A DNA stretch of 64,000 nucleotides from Apostichopus japonicus (GCF_037975245.1 NC_092577.1:19962898-20026897), one strand, 5' to 3'; counted from the stretch's first letter, positions 1 through 12,519 are shown. Translations and numbers: made by a program. The notes: a model not told the origin generated them from the letters alone.

Positions 1-207
1 CGAACAACCATCCTTGGTGGGCGCAGGTGTCTGCAGACTGGCCGCAAAGTGAAGGGAGTGTACACATCCACTAACAAAATGCGCAAACTTGGCACAGACA
101 GCTGCCAGTTGGTTCCAAAGAAAAAACCGAGGAAAGCGCCGCATTGTTTGCCACAGTGTGTCAACAACAATGAGAGTATTGGCGAGAATACATCATCCAA
201 GTGTTAG
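1..207 (+). CDS. Open frame at window edge, possible 3' coding end of an unknown gene
   Basis: Frame 1 is open from the first base of the window to a TAG at 205-207, which gives 68 codons. The product is rich in Lys, Arg and Cys, including a basic stretch around residues 24-51 with KKKPRK that could be a nuclear localisation signal. A polyadenylation signal AATAAA lies at 532-537, about 325 bases downstream, which would suit a last exon and its 3' UTR. I do not recognise the protein. An overlapping ATG-initiated frame at 89-274 is probably a shadow. The open frame is short and could be chance, so this is a weak call. Confidence 0.25.
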   Translation, partial: RTTILGGRRCLQTGRKVKGVYTSTNKMRKLGTDSCQLVPKKKPRKAPHCLPQCVNNNESIGENTSSKC

Positions 208-659
208 ACAGAGTTCATGTCTACTTGAAATACTCAGTACCGATAGTACATGTATGAGTAGTCATGCTTCCTAATAGACTCTTGGGTTTTGGACCTGATG
301 GTACTCTTAACATCCTGGTTAGCTTTAATACTACATGTACTATTTTAGGTTTTTCATCATACATGTATCATCATTAATATTATTACAATTTATATGAATG
401 AATGGCTTATATTATATATAGAAGAGCAGTTAGAGTACTAGTTAGATCAATGTGTTTCATTCAAAACATACATGTATGTATTCATTTCTATTCTGTGTAC
501 AGAATAGAATTCTGTGTAGCTCACTTGTCAGAATAAAAGACGACACTGGTATGTCGTCTATTGCCTAACATAGCTTTGACAATCATGTTGTTCTTCACAG
601 ATATATTCTGATTATTTCCTAAATGTCACATTGAATACTCCCTGTAAGATGTTGGTTTT
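208..659. other. Gene-less AT-rich stretch
   Basis: No coding signal is seen. It holds the AATAAA at 532-537 and several short TACATGTA-like palindromic words. It could be the 3' UTR of the frame that ends at 207. Confidence 0.4.
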
Positions 660-792
660 AGGGACCATACTTTTAGTACATATGTTGAGGGTTGGGAATG
701 TTGGGGGTCATATGCCGTATTGCCTGTACATTTCTGCGATTTTTTGCCTGGGGGGGGGGGGGGCATTTATATATACTAAAAGTAAGGTCCCT
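660..792. mobile_element. Short hairpin MITE-like element
   Basis: Bases 660-683 and 769-792 are inverted copies of each other. Both read AGGGACC then A or T, followed by TACTTTTAGTA, with one or two mismatches. The spacer contains a run of 14 G at 750-763. The arrangement is that of a very short non-autonomous DNA transposon. A target duplication is not clear. Confidence 0.5.
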
Positions 793-1093
793 TAGCTAAA
801 ACGGTACATTATTTTACATCGCCTGTCAGAACAGAAGATAAGCTATAGCAGTGGTGTATCTTTTGGCTCTACATTTGTACACTGTAGCTTTGACAATCAT
901 TTTAGAATGGTCTTTCTCTGATGTATTTTTATCATTATTTACAAATTATAGGCTAGCTTAGCCTTCTTATTGTGCAGTAACTACTTTTCACAATAATTAG
1001 TATATTTACAGATATTACTGTGGGGCAGGCTTTTGTTGACATGAAGGTAGTTGTTTTGGCAGAGTCAACATGTTTTTAAGGTACCGTATGCTA

Positions 1094-1514
1094 CAGGCAT
1101 GAGACTCTTCCGCGGAAACGCGGATTTCCGAACTTTTTGGGGTTTAATTTTCGCGTTTTTTCTCGTAATGCGCGTTTTTAATTTTTTTTTTTGGCCCAAA
1201 CATGCTGGACTGTAAAGGGAAGGAACACCGAATTTGACCAGTGGTGGAATCAAGTAGCACAAAGCAAGCTAAAAAGCCTTTTTCTGGTTCAAAAAAGGTA
1301 ATGGATAAATTTTACAAGCAGAAATTCCACACTTTTTTGGCAAGTTGCGTGGTGTGATAGATTACATCTAGAGTCCACCATTTTGTATCAAGCCCTCCTT
1401 ACCTGACAAAAAAATTCTAAAGGGGAGAGGGACACCCCCTCCATTAAACCTCCTCCCCCAGGACGGCGATCGATAAATTTAAGATTTTTTTTCCCCGGCT
1501 CAGTCTCATCCCTG
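1094..1514. mobile_element. 421-bp TIR element with 6-bp target duplication (hAT-like group)
   Basis: The left end reads CAGGCATGAGACT and the right end, reverse-complemented, reads CAGGGATGAGACT. Both sides are flanked by the same hexamer ATGCTA (1088-1093 and 1515-1520). CAGG ends with duplications of 5, 6 or 8 bp are typical of hAT-type elements, which is family knowledge. A 65-codon minus-strand open frame inside shows no known domain. The element at 35120-35792 has a matching terminal style and also a 6-bp duplication, so the two may be one family. Confidence 0.7.
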
Positions 1515-1520
1515 ATGCTA

Positions 1521-1904
1521 GCCTGTATAATTATATACTGTGCTTCAGTCTCTCAGGTATGAACTATAACCCTTTCTGTCACTAACTACATATTAGTGGT
1601 GTGATTGTTTAGGGGAAGAGTAGTCACCCACTTATCCGTCCCCATCCTCCCCCCCCCCCCCAAAAAAAAAATCTGAAAAAGGAGAAGTTTATTATAGTAA
1701 TTACAAATAGGAGGAAATTAAGAAGTATTGAAACTTCCCAATCACACAATCCTGGCTTCAATTTTGCTCCAGTCCGTTGGACCCTTTCTTTTTAAAGTCA
1801 ACTTAAGACTTGCATACCAGAGTCAAGGTATGCTGCACTCAATAACAGTATCACAGCAATAATGTAGCATGGCTAGTATTAGTGTTGTCAATTAATTACT
1901 TTCA
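1521..1904. other. Gene-less stretch
   Basis: It contains a C run followed by an A run near 1650-1670 and otherwise unremarkable AT-rich sequence. No coding or repeat structure is seen. Confidence 0.4.
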
Positions 1905-3665
1905 CACAAAAATGCCAACCGCCAAAAGAAGGCCAAGTCTGCAGCAGGTGAGGACATTATAAAGCTGTTGAGTCAATGTGGCAGCTGCCAAGATGAAGAT
2001 TCAGCATATCGACATGATGGGACTGATGGTATAGAATCAAGGCTAGAGTTTTGGAGCACAAATTTTATGCGTAAGAAATTAATGTGAAGCTGCCCAAAAC
2101 CAAATTCAGCATTTTTTAGAAATCCAGGCGGCCAGAATTCTTGCCTTAGAAATTCAAGTGGATGACAAAAGAAAGGAATGCTAACCCAAGACAAAACCAC
2201 GAATGACGTCAACAATCTGGAACAGTACACTAGACGGAATAGTATCAGGATTTTTGGAATCAAAGAGAAGGAAAATGAGGTCACTGACGATATTTCCAAG
2301 GAGCTGACCAAGAGCAAACTGGGTATAACGATTGAAGACAATTGCCATTGACCGTACCCATAGAGTCGGCAAGCCAACAACCACTGGTCGTCCCAGGGCT
2401 CTCCTTGTTAAGTGTTCTTCGTCCTACCGTGAAAAGCTGGCACTGATGAAATCCACAAAGAAGTTAAAGAGAACTGGGATTGTTATAGCTGAGGATTTGA
2501 ACCACCGAAACCAGCTCCTTCTGAAAAATATCAAGGCGCACGACGAGGTCGAAAACTGCTGAACATGGGACGGGCGTAAAATCGCCAATGTGATGACAGA
2601 AACTGGAACATCAAAAGTAATCATTTCTAATACAAACGATCTTCTCAAACTTCAACATTCATGCATCGAAGATGATAATGTATTTATAGTACAGATGTGT
2701 ACAGATTTATAGTACAGATAAACCACGTGTGAATTGGTTATGATTTATAGTTGCGCAAATTATACTATTTTCATTTACATATTACATACATCAATTAAAA
2801 GTTGGCATATATTTCTCAAAGTATTACATGAACAGAGAATTATACAATCAATAATGAAAACGAGTTCCAGGAGAACAATACCATAAATTGCGAGTATTAT
2901 ACCGACCAAACATATAATAATACTTTTAAAAATTACAAACATCATTGCATATAAATTCTACAAGTTTTTCCAAAAATGTTGATTCTGTTATAGGTATTTT
3001 TCATTGTATTGAAAATGTCAAATTATCATTTATTGCTATAACAGAGACATGGCTTAAAGATGCTTTTAGAGTATTTATAATTAAGATGGTTATACATTTG
3101 TCGACATGGAGAGAGATGATCGTCGTGGTGGGAGTGTAAGTATTTTTGTGAGAAATGATATTTAATTACACCTGCAATTATGAAATCGATTAAACATAAC
3201 ATGTTAAATATAAAGACAATTATTCTAATAATCGTAAAAAAAAGTGTATAGTAAATACAGAAATGTACTCACAACAGTAGTTAAAATTGTTAAGAAAATG
3301 CATTTCTAAAATGTTATTGAAAATAGTAAAGATGACACTCCCAACTTATGGAAGGTTATTAACAATGTTAGTATTAATGTTAGTATTAATGTTAGTATTA
3401 ATAGTAATAAAGATTTTATTTGTAATGGTGAACATATTACTAATGCTAACGATGCTTGAAAGTGGTTATAGTCAGGTGATGATAAATTTACCAATAATGT
3501 TATAAAGCATATTGAACTTATCTTGCAGCTATCGACTTAATTGATAGTATATCATGTGGTTTAGATAATAGGATGTGTACTGTTGTTATTTTATAGATTT
3601 ATGAAAGGCTTTCGATACCATTCATCGTTCTATTTTATTAAAGGAATTTTCCCATGCCTTTCTTA
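1905..3665 (+). pseudogene. Decayed non-LTR retrotransposon (LINE) remnant with ORF1, endonuclease and RT pieces
   Basis: Pieces of a LINE appear in their normal order. At about 2200-2640 the plus strand, over two frames, encodes an ORF1-like segment with YTRRNSIRIFGI, then AIDRTHRVGKP, RALLVK and GIVIAEDLNHRN. This is the pattern of LINE ORF1 RNA-binding proteins. At 2945-3139 a frame encodes the start of an AP-endonuclease with INSTSFSKN and FIAITETWL. At about 3525-3640 a broken RT segment reads SISCGLDNRM then KAF and DTIHRSI across frames. A 12-base unit GTTAGTATTAAT is repeated three times at 3368-3403. The spacing is far shorter than a complete 4-5 kb element, so internal deletions are implied. 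The motifs fit the CR1/Jockey/Rex group, but the clade is not certain. Confidence 0.65.
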
Positions 3666-5450
3666 AAAATCTTATAATTGCAATTGTAATTTTTGAATTG
3701 TCTGACAAAATCTTCGAGTCATAAAATATGTATTTTGTAAAAAGGATTTTTTAGTGTTTTCCCTGTACTGTATACAAACATCGCGATTGTCAGTGCACAA
3801 ACCGATTCAGAGTGGCAGTTGAATTCCGGGATAAATACCTTGCAGTTAGCCAGGTAAGATACGCAATATGTAAATAAGTATTTCATAGTGTGAAAACTTG
3901 TTTTTCAGAAACATGTTGGTCACGGAAACTGAATTTTATGGCCTACAAAATTCGACCGTAGCTCGAGACTTAGGACACGCCAAACTGTGTACCTAGACTC
4001 GTATATAACTGTACTTTGCCTAGTCCAAAGCCTACAACAAATAGGCTTTAATATATATCGAAACATGGAGCAACATCTTTTCTACGTAATGGAAGATAAA
4101 CATTGCGTAAATAGAAATAATAACAGTAAGCATAAATAATATTTCGCGTTACTACTACTAGTACAGCTAGTTTCGATTAGGCCTACGTATTGTTGTTTTT
4201 GCCAACATACATGATTACCTTGCGTACAGTGATAGCTGTCTTTCGTTTTCGGTCGGTACGTTATCGTGCGTTGGTTCTTACCTAGAAGTTAGCAATGCAT
4301 TAAATTTGGCGGGAAGCTGTAGTATTGAAAAGGCCTATCTTTGTGCTGATTCTTATACTTGAGAACTAAAATTAAAAGGCTTTAGATATGCAGTTACATT
4401 ACTACTAATAATACTAGGCCCCTAGCCTATATCAAAATATTGAAAGCATGCAAATCCAGGTATGTAGTAGGCCCCTAGTACTACTACTAAGGTGGACTGA
4501 GGGTACTTGGAGTTCAAAATTAATCTGTCCTGGTATTCAGGCAGGTGGCGAGATAACATGCGCGGCAAAAGGGTGGCACTATACTAATTTAACCTACAAA
4601 TTTATATTATGAACATCATATAAAGACCTTTTATTTTATTTTCGTCAGACAGGCGCATAAGTCCTTCAGTATTTTTACAAGTAGGGGCCTAAGCCCAAGC
4701 ATTCAGCTACAATCAGGAAGCGTTTTGTGTAGTGTGTTTTAACTTATTGAAATGATTTATGCAGTGGAAAATATGCTTATTGAGTACATTTTTTAAAATT
4801 CTTTTTGCTTGTTGAACATCACCATCAGACCTTTGGTTTTGTTGGCTCTTGAGGATTTCTTTGGCGCCTCCGAGACATCTGTGCGCCACTAAAAAGCACC
4901 ATGGGGTAATTGCCTCCCGTCACATTGCAATGCCACTGCCAAGTACATTTATTGTTACCAAAAAATTAGTGATATTTATGATATTGTTAACTAAGTTAGC
5001 TCTTAACCAAAATAAATTTATAGTCAGCTATGACACTTTTTTTCCAGATATTATTCAAAAGGGCTCTCATCGTGCTCGATTTGTGGTCCAAAGCTCCTAT
5101 TCCAAATGGGGATGGAAAATTGGCATTGCGTTATTCATCAGTTTGGCACTAATTCTTTTTGTTAGCCATTGACCTAAAACATTGTAAAAACAGAATAAAT
5201 GATTGTTAGTGTTTTTTTCATTATTCACCAAATAAAAAGAACACATGTGAAAAATCTTGCAATAATATTAACTGTAGTAAGAAGTTACTTCAAGTAGAAA
5301 CCATACTGCCCTATTTGCAAATACGTCAATTGTTATTAAATTCTGTGCACAAATTTGAAACCACATGTGCAGTCATGGTTGTGGCGTCAGACAAATTGAG
5401 CTTTAAGTTAACATTAACCTTTTTATTTCCTTTGTCTTATTTGTTATAGA
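3666..5450. other. Upstream region of the THAP-like gene, no coding signal
   Basis: No convincing coding frame is seen. A strong splice donor context CAG|GTAAGA at 3851-3859 could end a non-coding first exon of the THAP-like gene, whose first coding exon has an acceptor at 5448-5449. An open frame at 4849-5172 matches nothing I recognise and is probably chance. Confidence 0.35.
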
Positions 5451-8441
5451 ATGCCACAGTGCCAGGTGTTTGGCTGTTGCAACAAGAGGGGTGGATTGGA
5501 TGATGGTGGAAAGAAAGTTGCATGTTTTGCCATCATTCCAGACCCGGCCAAAGATCGAGAACTGTGTGCAAATTCGAAACATGCTCTGGTTACGGATAAA
5601 TTCAATGCAAAGACTTACGTTTATAACAAAAACAGTAAGCATTTCTTGCCAACTGATTTCGAGGACTCCAGACTCAAGTTACAACCTGGAGCTGTGCCAA
5701 CTATCTTACCATATAAGGAGGCCAACAAACGCAGATTAAGCACTTAAAAGAGATTGCATTCAATGGAAAACAAAAAGGTGGGTGTTTTATAAGTTCTTCT
5801 CTTTGAGTAATTACTAGAAAAAAAAAAAAAAATGTACATCATTTTGATAAAATGTACATCATTTTGATGGAGATGGAGTAACTTTGATGGAGTAACTTTT
5901 CAGATCTTTTTTAAAATTTAAAGTCACAGAAAGAAAACCAAAAAAATAACACAAAAGATCGAATTTACGTGTGAATATGACGGCCTATAAGTTGTTTTCA
6001 CCAGTTACATTACATTCTCCCCAGCCTATTGCACAAATTTACTTTACATCAATAAAGTGATAAATGAAAATTTATTTAACAATTTTTTATCATGATTCTT
6101 ACAGCTTATCTCAAATCTTCTTGGAACATCTTCCTTTCAAGGACCAGCCACAATAACTCGACCAGGGGAAGCTGAGGTATCACTAGGACCCTCGTAGTAA
6201 AGTACAGGAATTGTTAACGTTTGCAACATGTTTTCTGTTGATTATGTAAAAGCCAAGCTGCAATTTTTTTTTAATTTTTCATACTTTTCCATCTTATATT
6301 TAAGCATTTTCCATAGATGATTTTCAGCAGTTGTGATAAACATTGATCACTTCAGGAATGAGTATTCAGTGATTGAAAGTCAACACAACTTGCTTTAATT
6401 TGACAGAAGTTTTCTCAATGTTCTTTTTTTATAACTGCAAGGAACTGGTGCCCTAAGAGTAACTTTTGTAATGCTCATAATGTATCCTTTTCTGAGAGAA
6501 CTTAAGTAAAAACATGTGAGGGCATCTTTCTGAAAGATGTCTAAATTATGTCAACTTGATCCAGGGTTCAAAATTAGCATTCCTTTTTCTTAATGGAAAT
6601 TGTGCTATGCTAGCCCGAATGCAAAAATCTGCTAGGCCCAGGCTTTCGGGCTTATGTAAATTTAGAATAAAAACAATATGAGACTAGTTCATTCTTAATT
6701 CTGTTCTTTCCTTTTTTTCCAATAGATTTGTCATGGCACCTACAATGTACCACCAATTAATGAAGGACACAGCTCGGAAAACAGGAATTTAAGAAAGGTA
6801 AATTAATTCCTGATTTGACAAAAAAAATGATATTGAATTAAAATTTTCAACGCATGAATTATATCAATTAATAAATCAGTGATTGAACAGGGTTGAAACA
6901 ATAACAAAAAAATAAAGTTCAGACAGTTCATTCCTGGAATTGGGCTGGACCTGTGATTTGTTGAGGTTTTTTTTCCAACCCTCTATTGAATTTTGATTTG
7001 TTTTAAATGCTTGTCTGTATGTTAGCACTGTACCATGTTGATAAACAGTATCGACATATTTACTAACTTGACAGATAAAAGAGAGAAGTAATACATGCTG
7101 GGTCACGGATTGCAGCACACAGACCAACCTGTTGGAAGTGGCTAGTGTAGCTTGTCAGTGATATGTTTCCCCCATCAGACAACCTTTCATGGATCATGAT
7201 TATGTACAGGTAAATCAGAAAACAATTTTCTACATTCATAATGCAATAGTATTTAAGTTTTAAAGGTCATCATCTTTCAAATGCATTTGAATATATAAAC
7301 AACTTGTTGACATTATTTGTCACGTAGTGACTTTCACAATACAAAATTTGACTGGGAAAGGTTCACAAATTGGTAACCCTTTGTAAGAACCTTTTTGCAA
7401 AGTTCAGTTGTTTTCTTATTTACTTAAGCAGCTAAAAAACATGCAAGCTCACTTTATTTAAAATATTACATTAATAGAACTTGCACAAAATTTGGCACAG
7501 TTTCTGATATGGAAAATAATTAATCTGTTATTAATTATTGAAGTTAATACTCTACTGTTTTTCAACAGAATCCAGAGAGGAGTATAGAAACACTACCAGC
7601 TGTGGAAATGGCAGATTTTTTTACCTCCCCCTGTAAGTAAAGTAAATTGTAAAATTATGTCTTCTTATTATTAGGGACCTCTGTGGTGTAATGACCGAAG
7701 CTTTTGCTTTGTGATCAGGTTTTCCAGGTCCATTTCTTGCTAGGTTCCTAGCCAGTGCCATATGATTGGTTAACAAACTGCCATGACATCTGTATACGAC
7801 CCAATCTGTTAGACAGGGATTTAAAATACCCAAATCAACTAACCAATCGTCTTATTCATTGTCTTCTTCAAAGTTCCCAACTGCCATATTTTAATATGTT
7901 TATCCATGGTTTTTCAGAAATCTGTGAAGATTTGATATTTCAGAAAGTGCAGCTTATTTGGACGAAAAGAATCATTAAATAGGTTTTGCTGTAGCCATTA
8001 TATTCACGGACGTACTTGAAGGAAAACATTAAGATAATTTATTCCTTAAAAAAAGAATATGAATATGAAGTAATACATCACAAATTTAGCATGTATTTAA
8101 ATTATTCCAATTTCAAACAGATTAACCTGAAAATAAAGCTGTTTCGAAAAGTGAGTGTGACCTGCTTTTCAAATATACCATTGTGATAAATGTGTCTTTT
8201 TATGTTGCAATGTAATTTTTCCTTTTTTTTCAAACCAGGTGCAAAGAGAAGTCTTAAATTTGGCCGATATATTTTCAACACCAAGCACATTTGTTCACCA
8301 ATCACTACCACCAACATTAAGTTTGGAAGAAAGTCCTACTTCATCTTCATCAGCCCATGTCAGCCCACGTCTTCTGATTCTAGTTCAAATGTTGACTACA
8401 CTGTCATCCAAACCTTAACTTGGGAAATGAATCATCATTGA
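5451..8441 (+). pseudogene. THAP-domain N-terminal exons of a Kolobok-type transposase gene
   Basis: The first coding exon follows an acceptor (TTATAG) and starts MPQCQVFGC, the classic THAP opening with C-x4-C. It ends with HFLPTDFE and LKLQPGAVPTI, the normal THAP tail. THAP domains are zinc-dependent DNA-binding modules and form the N-terminus of Kolobok transposases (family knowledge). The third zinc-ligand Cys, expected just before SKHF, is Asn here, and the usual central Trp is missing. The frame meets TAA at 5745-5747, ten codons before a donor after 5777. Further exons with consensus splice sites fit in phase: 6105-6176 and 6726-6797 (72 nt each, phase 0), 7569-7632, and 8239-8441 ending at TGA. 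The last exons are Ser/Thr-rich. The DDE-like half of such a gene lies at 14293-15792, beyond a 5.3-kb insertion. I infer that they were one gene. Confidence 0.6.
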
Positions 8442-8445
8442 CATA

Positions 8446-8657
8446 CCAGTTCCACTATTTTTTATTACCCAAGAGAGAATGAAAACAAACACTGGCATGT
8501 TCTATGGTAGCTCAAGGAAAATAAGTCTTTAATGAAATCTTATGGTAACTGATGAAATAGTTTCAAAAACTAATCACTTATTCAGTTGGTTAATTAAATT
8601 AATCATCTTTTATTTTATTTAAACTACTTATGATATTAAAATAAATAGTGGAACTGG
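8446..8657. mobile_element. 212-bp TA-flanked MITE
   Basis: The ends are perfect inverted repeats CCAGTTCCACTATTT (8446-8460) and its reverse complement (8643-8657). TA follows directly on the outside of both ends, which suits a Tc1/mariner-type target duplication. It sits just after the last THAP-gene exon. No coding capacity. Confidence 0.65.
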
Positions 8658-9465
8658 TAAAGTAGTGTTGTTAAGTATAGGGGTTTGACCCCCTTTTCCA
8701 TTACTTTTATGTCACTTAACCACTTCACAACATGCTTGAGGCAAAGTAGTTTGTGATTAGGAAATTACATTTCATCATTCTATGGGCATTTCCACGGTAA
8801 CTGACGTTACATTTTTGGTGTTTTTCGTCTTCTTTTTGTACCATATATTTTACACTTGAGTTTGATCAATTACTTCATCTACAGTAGTTACCACAATGCT
8901 GAGGCATACCTCAAGCAAAAAAGCAAAGAAGCAAAAATTTGCTTCATGTAGATTTTATAGGGCAAAGAGTCGGTAACTCACGTTACATTTTGAAAAGCGC
9001 CAAAATTGGAAAACAAATTTTATTTAAAAAGTGTCCTCATACCAATGAACTGTAAGACAAGTGAAATATGGTAGTTATACCTTACCTTCTAGTTAACATA
9101 TAGGTTGGCCAAAAAATCCTATATCATTGTCCAGTTGCATAAAAATGATGCAAGACACGGTAACTCACGTTACGGTTACTCACGTTACAATTTGTCCACG
9201 CATAACAGTTCCAAAAAATAACTTTCTGACACAATTCAATCTTATTAATTCTTATGTAACAGCTTGAAGCCTTCATAAAATTAACTGTTATTAACTTATT
9301 TCCAGTTTGAAATACTGTAAGATCAGTAATTACTATGAGAATGGGGTCTATCACTGGACTAAGAGCGTTTATAGAAGCACCCGGTTTTTTATGTCTGGCC
9401 TAGCTTAATGTACAAAAATCAAAATTCCCTTGAATGTATGAAAGGGTTAAATTGTAACACTTTAA

Positions 9466-12400
9466 AGTGGCCATGACACGAAAATTTCAAAGTCCTATAT
9501 TTTTGGGATCCATCAAAGAATGTTCTCTAAAACATGTATCAACCAATCTGCCAGTTTAAAACTTGATTTTTCATTTGTTGTCGCTGCTACGGTACCATTC
9601 ACGTACACAGTAGACAAGTACACATACCACTAGTAGTTCTAAACAAAACACCGATCACAAGTGCGATATCAAATCAAAATTTCCTGTGAAATGGCGGATC
9701 CAGAGCCAAATGCGGCAACCGAAGTTCAAAGTGATAATGGTTCTTCACTAGGCAGTGAAATTGGGCTATAATTAGAGTGCCCTTTCTCATATTCGAAGCA
9801 GAGAGTGAAGGCGATGATCATTCCAATATTGATCCGAACGCTGAGGGTTGAGCGGAGGTGTTAGAACCGTATCAGTTCGAGCCTGTTAAACGAGCCGAAA
9901 TTGAAGCTCCACAACATATCGAAGAAGAAATCCGTTCGAAACCATTGCAAGGAACATACAACGTGGTAAGAATTTATTAACGAAGCATTTAAAAACAAAA
10001 TCCAGTCCATTTTGTGCATGTGTTGTTGGAATTCGCGGAACACCCTAAACCGTATTGTGCGTTGTGTTACGGTAACTTACAACCCATATGTAGAGTGTGT
10101 AGTACTAGTAGGGTTGGTTGCATACTGGAAGTTTGGCTCGGGGATGTAAGTTGCATTATGCAGCCATGCTAGGTAGGCATATGTGTTATTTCATACTCAT
10201 TATTACTTGGCTAGTACTTTGGCCTGGAGTTTTGCAAATCAATTTTCTGAAACAAGAGAATGTTTCATGATACATGGAAGGTGTAAAATCACAACAAATG
10301 TAACCATAACTGTACATTGTGTGCCTGCTTGTTATTGTGGACATCATGGTCAACATTAATACATTTTGAACTTTCATAAATTTTTTCCCAGGCGGTACAG
10401 ATACATAGCCTACGGTCAACAGGTTCAATGATACTTGGGGTTCCTAGCAAGACACGTCAGGGTTGTGCTACCATCATGTGCAGTCCAAAGGATCAGAAGT
10501 GATTTTCCAGCCAATGGTCATTACACTGGATTCAAGTTGCCAGGAGAAAACTCATTGTATAGGAAGCCTTTCTAAACTACGATTGTGTTGGATTATCAAT
10601 CCGTCAGGGTTCCCTCAGTGTTGATATATTGAAATTCAAGACTTAATTCAGGATGAAAAGGTTATTTTCCAGACCCAACATCAACAATAAAAGAAAAGGC
10701 ATGTTTTGAAGTATTTGGACACAAGTATTGGCGTGACCGTGATGTCATATAATATGTGCATAAGGGAACGGGCATTGACCTTTTTAGGGGCATTTACCTC
10801 GTTTGATTCGTACCTTTAATCTGGAAGCCAAAATATCCATATCACCAATGATATTTGACAGAAAAGTCATAATAAAGACCAATGGAGGGAGCAGAACTCT
10901 TGAATGTTTAGACTGTTTCTTCAGCAGCAGTTGGTTTGTTTTGTAGTCTTTCTTCAAAAACTCAGCAGTACACCCTGTTAATGGTCTTCGATTGTTTTAA
11001 TGCGTGTGATGCTGTGTTTCACATTGCCCATCAGTGTTGTACGTGTCGTCGTGCGTGGGTAACATTTTTGCATGTGAGTTGCGTCGTGCAGTGTTTCTTG
11101 GTTTAAATAACCCTGTATTCTATTTGCTTCTGGATTATTCTAATTAATTTGTCACAACAACGATTGATAGCGATGGACATGCAACTGCTTTGTAGGCTTA
11201 AAGCCAAAAAATTCATGTAAGTTGTTTTCTTTTAACCTCCTTTGATGTCACAAATTACATTAGTGTAATTTAAGAATGATATTGTTTATGGAAAGTACAG
11301 TTTTACTTTTATGTCATATAATACAATGATTGTTGTTAATGTTAGTTCAGATTGTCCAGAATGACTGTCTAGAACTGATATTGAATAAATTTTGTTCAAT
11401 GATTTAACACTTGAACTATGTTGTGTGAATTTTTGGCTCTGTGACTTTAAAATAAATCGCTTTGAGATTTAATTAAACAACCTTTGGAATAAAATCTTTT
11501 TACCTACCTATTTTGACCCATCCCCATTACCCCCACTCCCTCCACAACATAATATATGGTTTTCCTGGAATAGGAATAAGAAATTATTGCTATAATTAAC
11601 TGATCCAGCATATTCCAGAAATAAATTGGGGCACTGAGATTTGTTCACAAGAAGATGTAACCCATCGCTTCTGAAGCTAACCTCATAGCTTATTAGTATA
11701 CAATAGAGCAATGAAGGGGGTGTTAATTTAGATGATACAGTAAAATCTCTTCGTCTATTGCGACTTCAGTGTAGTAACGCTAATACTATAGTACTACTAG
11801 TGGTCGGCGCGCTACCTCCTAAGGATCGCCACTTGCCCCATTGGAGGTTTCCTGTTCCCCGATCTGGTCTTCAGAGTAGTTTTTTGTGGATTACTTGACA
11901 GAAGAATGACTCTTTTATGTCGAACCGTTAAAGTCCATTTGTTTTATTTCATAACAAAAAGGAGGGATCGTAGTATGCTTCCGTGAAGTGTTCGCTTCAT
12001 TCGGAGCTGCATACTGGCTAGGCCCAGTGAAATCGGCGGTCATAATCGCCGTGTTTTTTTTCGTCCTTCAGCCATGGATGAAGGCTAATTGCATGGGTAA
12101 TGATATTTATGCAGCCCCAACAACACAACGGACCGGCATTTCTCTCGGATAGTTTACAACAGTTGTAAAACAAACTTGAAATTTCTAACGATATAGCGTA
12201 ATACAGTGGTTGTTCTCTCAGTGTAAATGTGCGTGTACTGTATATGGAACGGTATGATCGTCGCGCATCCGATACATGCCTGAGCTTTGCACGTGTGTTC
12301 CTAACATGACGTCATGATTGTCATGTTGTGAAATCGCATTCTCAGATATCTATTTTCGGATGCGAATATTAAAACGTTAATTACTAATTAGTCCTTGAAG

Positions 12401-12496
12401 TTTTCAAGGTGTTGAGGATAGTTTTGAACATAGATTTTCTCATAGATTCAGAGGAAGTTACTCTCGATGAGTTGGATTTTTCGTGTCATGGCCTCT
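9466..12496 (+). mobile_element. 3.03-kb TTAA-flanked TIR element carrying a P2X7-ballast-like gene
   Basis: The ends read AGTGGCCATGACACGAAAA on the left and, reverse-complemented, AGAGGCCATGACACGAAAA on the right. Only one of 19 bases differs. Each end is flanked directly by TTAA (9462-9465 and 12497-12500). TTAA duplication is the hallmark of piggyBac and Kolobok transposons, which is family knowledge. No transposase is seen inside. Instead the left half carries exons of a protein similar to the P2X7 cytosolic domain (see 9691-10575). The right half, 10576-12496, has no gene I recognise. It includes a TGACGTCA palindrome at 12307-12314 within CATGACGTCATG, and polyadenylation-like AATAAAA near 10687. 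It is therefore a non-autonomous element with a captured or cargo gene, or a deletion derivative of an autonomous one. Confidence 0.7.
9691..10575 (+). pseudogene. P2X7 cytosolic (ballast) domain-like gene remnant
   Basis: An ATG at 9691 opens an acidic N-terminus (MADPEPNAATEVQS). After a frameshift and a TGA, the frame reads EPYQFEPVKRAEIE and runs to a strong donor GTG|GTAAGA near 9965. A terminal exon begins after TTTTTTCCCAG at 10391 and reads YRYIAYGQQVQ, a TGA, YLGFLARHVRVVLPSCAV, QRIRSDFPANGHYTGFK, with a stop at 10573-10575. The pattern of A-Y, then PSC, IR, FP, G-Y and GFK matches the end of the P2X7 receptor C-terminal ballast domain and its many unattached invertebrate and fish relatives. 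The TGA sits where the family has Trp. The central zinc-binding WC-x-C segment was not found between the exons, so it is deleted or too decayed. The role of these free-standing domain proteins is unknown to me. Domain identity is fairly sure; the gene model is less so. Confidence 0.68.
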
Positions 12497-12519
12497 TTAA
12501 CACGCATATTAACTAGTAT

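Noticed and set aside
1973-2380. 135-codon minus-strand open frame
   Set aside because: It lies antisense to the LINE ORF1 remnant, whose plus-strand pieces match a known protein pattern; the minus frame is a shadow.
3851-3859. First non-coding exon and promoter for the THAP-like gene
   Set aside because: Only a donor consensus is visible; there is no transcript evidence and no upstream promoter motif that I could support.
12307-12314. TGACGTCA palindrome as a CRE promoter element
   Set aside because: A single site without a nearby gene start or TATA-like context; kept only as a note on the TTAA element.
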